DNA of 37,468 nucleotides from Acidimicrobiales bacterium. GTDB taxonomy: Bacteria > Actinomycetota > Acidimicrobiia > Acidimicrobiales > Poriferisodalaceae. The stretch lies in NCBI GenBank assembly GCA_009843525.1, contig VYDH01000022.1:1-37468 (forward strand), read 5' to 3'. Positions 16,609 through 24,021 of this stretch are shown here, piece after piece (the stretch's first letter is position 1; the number at the start of each line of letters is the position of its first letter). The position numbers and the translations under genes were made by a program. The notes below the pieces were generated by a model, which saw nothing but the letters and a program-made list of their open reading frames with translations, did no database searches and was not told the origin of the DNA.

Positions 16609-16634
16609 GGGGGCCGGCCATACGGCCGACCCCC
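16609..16634. other. Strong hairpin in divergent promoter region
   Basis: GGGGGCCGGCC pairs with GGCCGACCCCC across an ATAC loop (10 of 11 pairs). It lies between the divergent RloA-type and CBASS genes. No T-tract flanks it on either side, so it is not a standard terminator. TATAAC at 16598-16603 on the plus strand could place a CBASS transcript start at or near the hairpin, making it a 5' leader structure. Confidence 0.45.
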
Positions 16635-16732
16635 GCAGAATCTGGAGACCTGTCGGTCGCCACGATCCATGCTTGAACGCCCCGGATAGTACGCGACCGG
16701 CTGGTTCTCCGCAACGAACGGAGCCAGTCGAC

Positions 16733-17737
16733 GTGGCAGTACTCAACGGAACAACAGACCACCCCCAGTTCTGGGAGGGCCGTTGTCAGGTCCTGTCCCT
16801 TGATGGTGGTGGCTTGCGCGGGCTCTTTTCCGCAGCAGTGCTCGCGGCACTCGAAGAGGACCTGGATTCTCCGGTGCTCGACCACTTCGACCTGGTCACG
16901 GGAACATCTACCGGCGGCCTCATTGCCCTGGCACTTGGTGCCGGCGTGCCTGCTCGATCGATTCTTGAATTCTTCGTTGACGAAGGCCCCCGTGTGTTTC
17001 GGGCCCCGCGTCTGCGGACATTTCGTCATCTCGGGCGCTCCAAGTACGACGGCCGGGCGCTCGATTCGGCATTGCAGCGCCTGTTCGGCGAGAAGCTGCT
17101 CGGCGAGAGCTGCGTTCGTCTCGTCATTCCCACCTTCGACATGACTCGGAATGACGTCTACCTGCTCAAAACACCCCACCACCCACGTCTGCGACGTGAC
17201 TGGCGGGTTCCGATGTGGGAGGCAGCGCGCTCCACCGCTGCGGCACCGACGTATCTGCCAGCTCATGTCCTCAGCGAAGACCGAACAGTGCTCGTGGACG
17301 GCGGGGTCTGGGCCAACAACCCGTCCTTGGTAGGCGCCGTGGAAGCGAGCAGCCTGCTTGGGGCTTCACTCTCCAACGTTCGGCTGCTCAACATTGGAAC
17401 GACCAACGAGTTTCGAGGTCTGCCCCGCTCACTGACGCGGGGTGGCGCAATCCAGTGGCTCCGCGGTTCGGCATTGATCGACGTCCTTATGACAAGCCAG
17501 GCGACCGGAGCATTCACTGCCGCACAGCACCTGCTGGGCGCAGACAGCGTGGAGCGAATCAATCCGTCAGTGCCTCCCCGACTTCTGCGCCTGGATCGCC
17601 TGCGGGTCGACGACGCGATCGCCTGGGCCGCCAGCGAATCCCGTCACGCAGCGCCACGGGTCCAAGGGCGCTTCTACGACCACGTTTCCGTTCCTTACCA
17701 AGCACCAACCATGCCCAAGGAGGCGTCTCATGCTTGA
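16733..17737 (+). CDS. capV: CBASS effector patatin-like phospholipase CapV
   Basis: A patatin-type phospholipase with every active-site element: oxyanion-hole loop LSLDGGGLRGLFS (residues 21-33), nucleophile GTSTG (Ser59) and the dyad Asp189 in VLVDGGVWANNP. In CBASS, such proteins are switched on by the cyclic dinucleotide of the adjacent CD-NTase and degrade the inner membrane, killing the infected cell. I chose GTG 16733, which has GGAG nine bases upstream, over the in-frame TTG 16673, which has no nearby ribosome-binding site and adds a low-complexity tail. Length from GTG is 334 aa. Its 3' end overlaps the cyclase gene by eight bases. Confidence 0.9.
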   Translation: MAVLNGTTDHPQFWEGRCQVLSLDGGGLRGLFSAAVLAALEEDLDSPVLDHFDLVTGTSTGGLIALALGAGVPARSILEFFVDEGPRVFRAPRLRTFRHLGRSKYDGRALDSALQRLFGEKLLGESCVRLVIPTFDMTRNDVYLLKTPHHPRLRRDWRVPMWEAARSTAAAPTYLPAHVLSEDRTVLVDGGVWANNPSLVGAVEASSLLGASLSNVRLLNIGTTNEFRGLPRSLTRGGAIQWLRGSALIDVLMTSQATGAFTAAQHLLGADSVERINPSVPPRLLRLDRLRVDDAIAWAASESRHAAPRVQGRFYDHVSVPYQAPTMPKEASHA

Positions 17738-18857
17738 TTCCGCTGAAGAACAGCTCTCAGCCCTGCTCGAGGGGACGATTGCGCAGCTCGACATCCCTCC
17801 CCACCTGTACCGGCAGGCTGTGGACAAGTACCAACGGGTTGCTCACTACCTCGGCGCCGGCGATGAGAACCATCTGCAGATCTATCCGCAGGGATCGTTC
17901 CGCCTGGGGACGGTGATCCGTCCTACTGCAGACTCGGACTACGACATCGACCTGGTCCTCAGAGTGTCCGCGACGAAGGAGCAGACCACGCAGGCGGGCC
18001 TCAAGGAATTCGCTGGGCAACGACTCCGGGACTACGTGGTGAGTTCTGGCGGAGCCGTTGGCCTCGAGGAGGGCAGCCGTTGCTGGACCCTGAAGTGGTC
18101 GGGTTTCCACATGGACGTACTTCCCGCGCTTCCTGATCCGGTTCACCTTCCGACCGGCATCTTGTTGACCGATCGGGACCTCTACTACTGGCAGTGCAGC
18201 GATCCCATCGGGTTCGCGAATTGGTTCCACGGGCAGATGCGTGAACAGTTCATTCGGCGGCGAGCGCTGCTGGCTCAAGAGCGAGCCGCGCAGGTCGACG
18301 AAGTGCCGGCTTGGGAGGTCAAGACCACCCTGCAACGTGCGGTACAGATCTTGAAGCGGCATCGCGATATCTACTTCGCTCATCGACAGTCGCTGACGCC
18401 GGCGTCGATCCTCGTGACGACCATCGCCGGCCACGCATATGGCGACCACGACTACCTCTTTGAGGCAGTCATGCACATCGCGATGGGCATGACACAGTTC
18501 ATCGAGAGTCGCAATGGTGTGAAGTGGGTTGGCAATCCCGTTCTGCCGCAAGAGAACTTTGCCGACAAGTGGAGGGAGCACCCAGAACGCGAATGCGCCT
18601 TCTTCGAGTGGGTGGCGCAGTTGCGGCGAGATCTTGAGGAAACTGCGGGTTGCCGTGGCCTCGACAATGTCGTCGAGCGACTGAACGCGTCCTTTGGACC
18701 CGAAGTTCGCCGGGCGGCGAAGAGTTTCGGGCAGCAGTACAGGTCCGGCCGGGAGGGCGGCAAGCTCACCTCCGCCGCCGCTACCGGTGGTTTGGTGATG
18801 GGCTCTGCTCGACCTGCAGCCGCTGTCCGGCCTCATAACTTCTATGGGGAGACGTGA
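17730..18857 (+). CDS. CBASS CD-NTase (cyclic oligonucleotide synthase)
   Basis: The 375-aa nucleotidyltransferase has the pol-beta-like signature GSFRLGTVIRP (GS at 55-56), the metal pair DYDIDLVL (Asp72, Asp74) and the third carboxylate in GFHMDVLPAL (Asp130). It would make a cyclic di- or trinucleotide when phage infection is sensed, activating the upstream patatin. ATG 17730 has the full Shine-Dalgarno AAGGAGG six bases upstream, inside the end of capV. Its C-terminus (AAAVRPHNFYGET) ends with a small hydrophobic/glycine tail, the kind of tail that E1/E2-type CBASS partners join to targets. The clade cannot be fixed by eye. Confidence 0.88.
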   Translation: MLDSAEEQLSALLEGTIAQLDIPPHLYRQAVDKYQRVAHYLGAGDENHLQIYPQGSFRLGTVIRPTADSDYDIDLVLRVSATKEQTTQAGLKEFAGQRLRDYVVSSGGAVGLEEGSRCWTLKWSGFHMDVLPALPDPVHLPTGILLTDRDLYYWQCSDPIGFANWFHGQMREQFIRRRALLAQERAAQVDEVPAWEVKTTLQRAVQILKRHRDIYFAHRQSLTPASILVTTIAGHAYGDHDYLFEAVMHIAMGMTQFIESRNGVKWVGNPVLPQENFADKWREHPERECAFFEWVAQLRRDLEETAGCRGLDNVVERLNASFGPEVRRAAKSFGQQYRSGREGGKLTSAAATGGLVMGSARPAAAVRPHNFYGET

Positions 18858-18858
18858 G

Positions 18859-19500
18859 ATGCGCCGGCGGCTGACGTTGGCTCAGCAGGCATTCGGCCTC
18901 CGCGGCCGCTTCAGTGACGCCCGCGTCCAATTCGGCCCGCCCGGCCTTGTTTGTGTCCTTGACCTCGAGCCCACACCACTGAGCAGGTCCTACACCGTGA
19001 GGATCGAATACAACGGCTACTCCCGCCCGGTAGTCAAGGTGCTCTCGCCGCCTCTTGAGGGCATCCCGGGGCGGGAATTGCCCCACACGTTCAAGGATGG
19101 CGATCTCTGCCTTCACCTGCACGAAGAATGGGGACCTCAAGATCTGATCACTACAACGATCATCCCCTGGGCATCTGAGTGGCTGTTGCACTACGAGATC
19201 TGGCGTGCAACAGGCGGAACGTGGTGCGGTGGCGGGCACGAGCCCGAGTTGGAGGCCCCCATGGAACGAGCCGACGTGCTGAAGAACTACGCAGCCTTCG
19301 AAGCCATGCGCGCAGAGCTCGAAGCAAACCATCTCGGGAAATTCGCCGTACTGCGCGACGGCCAACTCGTCGGCACCTATATGAGCATTCGCGAGGCCCG
19401 AGCCGCCGGCAACGCACACTGCGGTGTCGGCAACTTCACCACCCAAGAGGTCCGCTCCGAGCCGATCGAACTGGGCACCACGGCAGCCGCTCTGGCTTGA
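18859..19500 (+). CDS. CBASS E2-like accessory protein
   Basis: The 213-aa protein resembles the E2-type ubiquitin-conjugating-like proteins of type II CBASS: a beta-rich N-terminal half (YTVRIEYNGYSRPVVKVLSPPL), then LPHTFKDGDLCLHLHEEWGP, where Cys84 in the LCLH motif is the likely thioester cysteine, and a C-terminal WASEWLLHYEIWRATGGTWCGGGHEP typical of these proteins. ATG 18859 lies one base after the cyclase stop, with GGGGAG seven bases upstream; an ATG at 18844 is less likely. There is no E1 or JAB gene nearby, so this is the short E2-only form. It would act on the C-terminus of the CD-NTase. Confidence 0.85.
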   Translation: MRRRLTLAQQAFGLRGRFSDARVQFGPPGLVCVLDLEPTPLSRSYTVRIEYNGYSRPVVKVLSPPLEGIPGRELPHTFKDGDLCLHLHEEWGPQDLITTTIIPWASEWLLHYEIWRATGGTWCGGGHEPELEAPMERADVLKNYAAFEAMRAELEANHLGKFAVLRDGQLVGTYMSIREARAAGNAHCGVGNFTTQEVRSEPIELGTTAAALA

Positions 19501-19547
19501 CACGGGTGACAACCTTCGAGACCGACGGTCTCGTAGAGAAAAGAAAA

Positions 19548-19568
19548 CCCGGCCCCTCAAGGGCCGGG
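19548..19568. terminator. Perfect 8-bp hairpin after CBASS operon
   Basis: CCCGGCCC and GGGCCGGG form a perfect stem around a CTCAA loop. The adjoining A-rich stretch (19538-19547) is on the 5' side, so a T-tract exists only on the minus strand although both flanking genes are on the plus strand. It probably ends the CBASS transcript. Confidence 0.6.
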
Positions 19569-19648
19569 TGGTCTAGGTGCCCACGCTAGGTGGCGCCAAT
19601 TGCGAAAGCAAGGCAATAGTGCAGAGCTCCAGCGGTGAGAGGAGATGC

Positions 19649-20317
19649 ATGTCGCGAAGTGCCGCTCCTCGGAGCGATCGGGTCGGTGCGGCCGAAATCG
19701 TGCGGCTGGCGGCGCCGATGGGGTCGCGTCTGCGGATCGGCATCGATGGTCCTGGCGGATCTGGCAAGAGCAGGCTGGCCGCTGAGCTAGCCCGTTGCTG
19801 GCCGACTGCCGCCACGCTCGTCCACGGCGACGTCTTTGGGCGGCCGACGACTGACCCAGCCAGATCTGAGCAGCGGATCGGCGGTCTCTTCGATCTCTCT
19901 CGGCTGGAGCGAGAGGTGCTCGAGCCCCACGAACGGGGCGGGCCCATTCGCTACCGGCGCTACGACTGGGACGCAGACCGGCTCGGCGCGTGGATCACGG
20001 CGCCGCATGACGGCACGCTCATCGTCGAGGGCATCTACACCACCCATCCGTCGATCCGCGACCGGTATCACTTTCTGATCTGGGTGGACGCCGACCGCCC
20101 CACCCGGCTCGCCCGGGGACTGGCTCGTGACGGCGAATCGGCACGATCCCGCTGGGAAGACATCTGGATGCCAGTCGAGGACCGCTACCGAGACGAACAC
20201 CGCCCCGACGACGCCGCCCACCTCGTGCTCGACAGCACCGACACGACCGATGGAGCCGAGCTGACGTTCCGAGTTGATGCGCAATCTATATCGGACCAGT
20301 CAAGTGTTTGGATATAG
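19649..20317 (+). CDS. P-loop kinase, uridine kinase-like
   Basis: The 222-aa protein has a clear P-loop (GIDGPGGSGKSRLA, about residues 31-44), VHGDVFGRP where uridine kinases have the substrate-binding acid, an RRYDWD segment and an LIVEGIYTTHPSIRDRYHFLIWVDAD block matching the 'EGI.a..' strand of the uridine kinase/phosphoribulokinase family, then R-rich lid residues (RLARGLARDGESARSRW). The likely reaction is ATP-dependent phosphorylation of a nucleoside or similar small molecule. ATG 19649 is preceded by GAGAGGAG. The last codons run into AT-rich DNA unlike the rest of the window. A housekeeping gene inside the island is possible. Confidence 0.75.
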   Translation: MSRSAAPRSDRVGAAEIVRLAAPMGSRLRIGIDGPGGSGKSRLAAELARCWPTAATLVHGDVFGRPTTDPARSEQRIGGLFDLSRLEREVLEPHERGGPIRYRRYDWDADRLGAWITAPHDGTLIVEGIYTTHPSIRDRYHFLIWVDADRPTRLARGLARDGESARSRWEDIWMPVEDRYRDEHRPDDAAHLVLDSTDTTDGAELTFRVDAQSISDQSSVWI

Positions 20318-20327
20318 ATATATACGC

Positions 20328-20372
20328 TTACTGCCACCTATTCGATATTTATAGATAGCGGCACATGTGGCA
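20328..20372 (+). promoter_or_regulatory. AT-rich promoter/operator before XRE gene
   Basis: TTACTG (20328-20333) and TATAGA (20350-20355), 16 bases apart, are a possible -35/-10 pair. GCCAC (20333-20337) and GTGGC (20367-20371) form an inverted repeat around the -10, and CACATGTG (20362-20369) is a palindrome. The ATAGATA motif occurs at 20314-20320 and 20351-20357. An autoregulatory operator is likely. Confidence 0.35.
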
Positions 20373-20380
20373 GGTGACCC

Positions 20381-20842
20381 ATGCTGAGAGACAAACGAGC
20401 TCAATCACGGCGTCGGCTCGACCAGCGCTTCGACCGGCACGGCGACCTCGCTGATCTAGCCCCTCCGCCCCAAGGTTGGATCCGCACGCTGCGCGAGGCA
20501 CTCGGGATGTCCGGCGGAGACCTCGCCCGCCGCATGGGCGTTCACCCGTCGCGCATCTCCGCCATCGAACGAGGCGAGCGTGAGCAGACGCTCAAGCTCG
20601 ACACTCTCACCCGGGTCGCCGATGCCATGCAATGCGAACTCGTCTATGCACTCATCCCCCGCACAAGCCTCGATGGCATAGTCGCGGACCAGTCCCGACG
20701 CCGCGCCGTCAGGCACTTGCGAAACGTCATAGCCCATTCACGGCTCGAGGATCAGGAGGTCACCCCCGACGATCTCGAAGCCCAAATCGAGGACGTTGCC
20801 TTCGAGTTCAGGAGTCGGCGCGATCTTTGGCGCACCGATTGA
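20381..20842 (+). CDS. XRE regulator, 'mobile mystery protein A' type
   Basis: The 153-aa protein has an N-terminal R-rich segment, GWIRTLREALGMSGGDLARRMGVHPSRISAIERGE (helix-turn-helix about residues 32-70) and a helical C-terminal part ending LEAQIEDVAFEFRSRRDLWRTD. This arrangement is that of 'mobile mystery protein A' (TIGR02612), normally followed directly by the Fic-domain 'mystery protein B'. No intact Fic gene follows here. ATG 20381 is the first in frame. These genes tend to sit on mobile DNA, in keeping with the AT-rich upstream region. Confidence 0.75.
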   Translation: MLRDKRAQSRRRLDQRFDRHGDLADLAPPPQGWIRTLREALGMSGGDLARRMGVHPSRISAIERGEREQTLKLDTLTRVADAMQCELVYALIPRTSLDGIVADQSRRRAVRHLRNVIAHSRLEDQEVTPDDLEAQIEDVAFEFRSRRDLWRTD

Positions 20843-20999
20843 GGCAAACGTCGACGGGCAGGAACAAGCACACGGTCTTCCACCGCTCGGGTCGCGAGCA
20901 GCAGGGCGGGAACGGCTTGACCGTGGCGAGGCGCGGTTCCTAGCGTTCGGCGTGTTGGCGGCGGCGCTAGGTGCTGCTGCTCGAACAGGGGGAATCTGA
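20796..20999 (+). pseudogene. Possible remnant of mystery protein B (Fic partner)
   Basis: A 67-codon frame overlaps the end of the XRE gene where partner B normally begins. Residues 9-45 (IFGAPIEANVDGQEQAHGLPP ... RERLDRGEAR) faintly resemble the N-terminus of mystery protein B (GATPLDPDE..GLIP..TRAELDxxE). No Fic HPFxxGNGR motif follows before the next gene. It may be a decayed stump; the likeness is weak and could be chance. Confidence 0.25.
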
Positions 21000-21000
21000 C

Positions 21001-22002
21001 ATGGCTGACATGAAGCTGGCGCTGTACTTGCCGAACTTCCGAGACCACGTGACCGTTCAGGAGCTCGAGGACCTCACTGACCTCGCCGAAGAACTCGACT
21101 TCGACTCGATCTGGACGCTCGACCGCATCGTCGTGCCGGAAGTCTCCGACCGGGGCGAGCTCGAGTACCCGTTCGGGATGATGGAGCAGTTCCCCACCCA
21201 GCTCCCCGTCTCGGCCCGCGGCCAGTGGTTCCAGGGCTGGCCGCTCATCCCCTGGCTCGCCGCCAAGACCTCGAAGTGCCGCATCGGCATGAGCATCACC
21301 GACACGCCCTACCGTTCGCCCGGCGTGTTCGCCGCCGAGATCGCCACGGTGGACCACCTGTCGAACGGGCGCGTCAACGTCGGCGTCGGCTCGGGCTGGA
21401 TGCCCGAGGAGTTCGCGGCCGCAAGCGCATCGCACCTCTTCCCGAAACGGCACAAGCACGTGCGCGAGACCATCGAGATCTGCCTGGGCATCTGGACGAA
21501 CGACCTGTTCGAGTATCACGGCGAGTTCGCCGACTTCGGCCCCAGCGGGTTCGGCCACAAGCCGCTGCAAGACCCGCACCCGCCGATCTTCATGAGCGGC
21601 CTGCGCAACCCGGCCATCTCCGCCAAGCGGGTGGCCCAGTACAACCTGTCGGGCTGGATCGGCATCCAGGACACGCCCGAGGAACTGACCGAGTGGCTCA
21701 CCGCCTTCGGCGACGAACTCGACAAGCTCGACAGCTCGCACAGCGTCGACGACATGGAGATCTCCAGCATGTGCTGGTTCGTCATCACCGACGAGCCGAC
21801 CGATCAGGCCCGCAACGGCAAGCTGACGAACCTGCTGGCCGGCACCGCCGACCAGATCACGCAGAACCTGGTCGAGCTGAAGGCTGCGGGCATGACCATG
21901 CCGCTCATCTGGCCGCCGTTCGCCGATGTGCCGGTCGCCAAGACGCTGGACGATCTCCGCCAGCTCAACGACGAGATCCTGCCCCAGGTGAACGCCGCCT
22001 AG
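21001..22002 (+). CDS. LLM-class (luciferase-like) F420-dependent oxidoreductase
   Basis: The 333-aa protein has the TIM-barrel pattern of bacterial luciferase-like monooxygenases: ADMKLALYLPNFRDHVTV start, AEELDFDSIWTLDRIVVPE, TSKCRIGMSITDTPYRSPGVFAAEIATVDHLSNGRVNVGVGSGWMPEEF (the family's most conserved block, residues 95-145), and GHKPLQDPHPPIFMSG. In actinobacteria these usually use F420H2 or FMNH2 on a small organic substrate, which cannot be read from sequence. ATG 21001 follows GGGGAA. Length is normal. It stands alone, flanked by a convergent membrane protein gene. Confidence 0.85.
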   Translation: MADMKLALYLPNFRDHVTVQELEDLTDLAEELDFDSIWTLDRIVVPEVSDRGELEYPFGMMEQFPTQLPVSARGQWFQGWPLIPWLAAKTSKCRIGMSITDTPYRSPGVFAAEIATVDHLSNGRVNVGVGSGWMPEEFAAASASHLFPKRHKHVRETIEICLGIWTNDLFEYHGEFADFGPSGFGHKPLQDPHPPIFMSGLRNPAISAKRVAQYNLSGWIGIQDTPEELTEWLTAFGDELDKLDSSHSVDDMEISSMCWFVITDEPTDQARNGKLTNLLAGTADQITQNLVELKAAGMTMPLIWPPFADVPVAKTLDDLRQLNDEILPQVNAA

Positions 22003-22024
22003 CCCCTCCGCGGCTGCGCCGACG

Positions 22025-22441
22025 TCAGCGGGTGCGGCGGACTGCCGCGACTAGGCCGATTGCGAAGCCGACGAACTCGATGAGCGCCAGGCTCAGTGCG
22101 GTGTGGAAGAACACGCCCGCGCCGTCGCCGACCACGTTCGAGTGCAGGTCTGGCGTGTCGAGAACGAAGTGCAGCAGGTAGCCGAACACGAACGACGCAT
22201 ACATCGACGCGGCGAACAGCGCAGCGCCCAGCCGGACGCTGCGACGGAACGCCAGCCACACCGCGGCGAGCGGCATCAGCGTCACCACCACAACGATGTA
22301 AGCGAGCTGGGCGGCCGGGATGGGCACATCGGCGGCCGCATGGCCGTAGGTGTGCGTCAGCCCAACACCGAGATGCAGCGCTGCGATCCCCGCCAGCGTG
22401 ACCTGCTCGAACCTCGCTGACGCCGCCATAGCAACTCCCAT
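22025..22441 (-). CDS. Four-helix membrane protein of unknown function
   Basis: The 138-aa protein has four hydrophobic segments at about residues 13-30, 42-64, 70-92 and 108-130. The sequence between helices carries His residues (THTYGHAAAD, LLHFVLDTPDLHSN, VFFHTALSLAL) that could bind metal or haem, but no known motif is complete. Start ATG 22441; an ATG at 22429 is possible. It is convergent with the luciferase-like gene, 22 nt apart. I do not recognise the family. Confidence 0.65.
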   Translation of the reverse strand: MGVAMAASARFEQVTLAGIAALHLGVGLTHTYGHAAADVPIPAAQLAYIVVVVTLMPLAAVWLAFRRSVRLGAALFAASMYASFVFGYLLHFVLDTPDLHSNVVGDGAGVFFHTALSLALIEFVGFAIGLVAAVRRTR

Positions 22442-22513
22442 TGTCGCGGGCGCCCACCGACGGATGGCCCGGAGCCAGCGATGACCTAGCGAGCGGTCGT
22501 GAATGCCCTCGCG

Positions 22514-22939
22514 CTAGCCCAGTTCCGCAAACGGGTTCGTGACCCTGACCGTGCCGTACAGCCGGTCGTGCTCGAAATCCTCCGAGAGCAGTTCGGTGAT
22601 GCCGTTCACCTCTGCGCACGCCCACAGGTGCGCGTCGAACCACGACATGCCATAGGCCACCGCACCCCGCAGCGCGGTATGCAGCACGGTTGCATCGGGA
22701 TAAACGACCGGGAACTGCACCATCAGCTCCTCTGCCTCCCGAGCCGCCTCGGCGAAGTCGAGCAGCCGGCGCTCGGGCGCGCCTCTGGTCGTGGCGGCTA
22801 CGAACTCAACGATCGACTGGTGGGCGATGAACGCGCTGCCAGCCTCGACGCCGGCACGCATCCGCTCTGCCGCTACCCGCTGCTTGTCTGGGAAGCGGGC
22901 ATCGACCCGGTACACGAGCACGTTGGTGTCAATCAGCAA
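22514..22939 (-). CDS. vapC: VapC-type PIN toxin
   Basis: A 141-aa PIN-domain ribonuclease: MLIDTNVLVYRVD (Asp4), SIVEFVAAT (conserved Glu), MSWFDAHLWACAEV (Asp) and LLSEDFEHDRLY (Asp). All four acidic positions for Mg and RNA cleavage are present, and the length is normal. It overlaps the end of the antitoxin gene by 11 bases, the usual operon order of antitoxin then toxin. Confidence 0.9.
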   Translation of the reverse strand: MLIDTNVLVYRVDARFPDKQRVAAERMRAGVEAGSAFIAHQSIVEFVAATTRGAPERRLLDFAEAAREAEELMVQFPVVYPDATVLHTALRGAVAYGMSWFDAHLWACAEVNGITELLSEDFEHDRLYGTVRVTNPFAELG

Positions 22940-23216
22940 GACGACCGCCGCGCTCGTACAGCTCGTCTCGGGTCCAGCCCCGCGATTCGGCGCGTTCGAA
23001 CGTCGTCATCGCCTCTCGCTGACGCTGCCGCTCGGTCGCAGCGTCGAACAGCGCAAGGCGCGTCGCCACATCCGCCGGCTCGGGACGGGCAGGCGCGGAG
23101 GGAGGCACCACCCGAATCACCTCGCCCGCTTCCTCAAAGCGGATCTCGTCGCCGGGCTTGATGCCGTAGCGATCTGCCACCGCCTTGGGCACGGTGACCT
23201 GCAGCTTGCTCGTCAC
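22929..23216 (-). CDS. vapB: AbrB/SpoVT-type antitoxin of VapBC pair
   Basis: A swapped-hairpin DNA-binding domain at the N-terminus (TSKLQVTVPKAVADRYGIKPGDEIRFEEAGEVIRV) is followed by a helical tail that would wrap the toxin. I place the start at GTG 23216, because AAGGAG lies nine bases upstream; the in-frame ATG at 23225 directly abuts that AAGGAG and so is badly spaced. This gives 95 aa. The operator candidate at 23236-23258 is just upstream. Confidence 0.85.
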   Translation of the reverse strand: MTSKLQVTVPKAVADRYGIKPGDEIRFEEAGEVIRVVPPSAPARPEPADVATRLALFDAATERQRQREAMTTFERAESRGWTRDELYERGGRLAD

Positions 23217-23235
23217 CTTCGCCATCTCCTTACTT

Positions 23236-23258
23236 TAGCAAGGGTAGAATCCTTACTA
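23236..23258. promoter_or_regulatory. Inverted repeat upstream of vapB
   Basis: TAGCAAGG-GTAGAAT-CCTTACTA has 8-bp arms with seven matches. CCTTACT also recurs as a direct repeat at 23228-23234 and 23251-23257. The spacing fits an operator bound by a dimeric VapB, giving autoregulation. Confidence 0.5.
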
Positions 23259-23435
23259 CAGCTGAGCGGCAAGGCAAAACGAATTATCGGGACCGCACCG
23301 CCTGCGGGCTCGTGACGAATGTCTACGGCGCGACGCCCGACTGGCGACTCACCGGTCGCGCCGCACATTCGAGCAGTGGTGGTGACCGCATAGCGTGGTC
23401 GGGGTTTGCAACTGGTGAAACAATTAGGACTGGGT

Positions 23436-23984
23436 ATGCGCTTTCGGAGAACGATCAGTGTGTTGTTGGCGGGGCTCCTCGCCTTGCTGGGGCTTGCCGC
23501 CTGCGGCGGGGATGACGGCGACGAGATCGCCGGTGTCGGCCAGCGGGCAACAGCCGCGATCGCGGGGCCCGACGGAACGCCGATGGGCGCCGTCACCCTG
23601 GAGCAGGGTCCGAACGGCGTGCTGGTGTCTGCCGACGTCAGCGGCCTGACGCCGGGCGCGCACGGGTTCCACATTCATGACGTGGGCGCTTGCACACCGG
23701 ACTTCTCCGCCGCCGGCAGCCACTTCGCCCCCAGCGGTCACGGTCACGGGTTCATGTACGGCGACGACCAGCACGCCGGCGATCTTCCCAACCTCTACGC
23801 CGCCAGCGACGGCAGCGCTCGGGCAGATGTCTTCACCAGCAAGGTCACGCTCGCGGCCGACGCGGACACCACAGTGTTCGACGCCGACGGCTCGGCCATC
23901 ATCATTCACGCCCAGCCCGACTCCTACGGTGCCGAACCCGGCGCCGGTGACCGCGTGGCCTGTGGCGTCATCGAGCGCAGCTGA
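23436..23984 (+). CDS. sodC: Cu/Zn superoxide dismutase, lipoprotein
   Basis: The 182-aa protein has a lipoprotein signal (MRFRRTISVLLAGLLALLG, lipobox LAAC, Cys23) and the full SodC metal site: GFHIHDVG (two Cu His), SHFAPSGHGHG (bridging and Zn His), QHAGDLPNL (Zn His/Asp) and IIIHAQPDSY (Cu His), with the two disulfide cysteines in GACTPDF and VACGVI. It converts superoxide to peroxide and oxygen outside the membrane. ATG 23436 is chosen because it begins the signal peptide; an upstream GTG/TTG would add ten odd residues. The next gene starts 37 nt downstream. Confidence 0.92.
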   Translation: MRFRRTISVLLAGLLALLGLAACGGDDGDEIAGVGQRATAAIAGPDGTPMGAVTLEQGPNGVLVSADVSGLTPGAHGFHIHDVGACTPDFSAAGSHFAPSGHGHGFMYGDDQHAGDLPNLYAASDGSARADVFTSKVTLAADADTTVFDADGSAIIIHAQPDSYGAEPGAGDRVACGVIERS

Positions 23985-24021
23985 ACCGCACGACACCGGC
24001 GACCCGCCATTCGGGTTGCAC

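Noticed and set aside
17757..18836. 359-codon minus-strand frame opposite the CD-NTase
   Set aside because: The plus strand has all CD-NTase motifs and a strong ribosome-binding site; the opposite frame has no recognisable domain.
20752..21741. 329-codon minus-strand frame across the mystery protein A and luciferase-like genes
   Set aside because: It covers two recognised plus-strand genes and the gap between them, and has V/L/E/R-rich composition typical of antisense frames.
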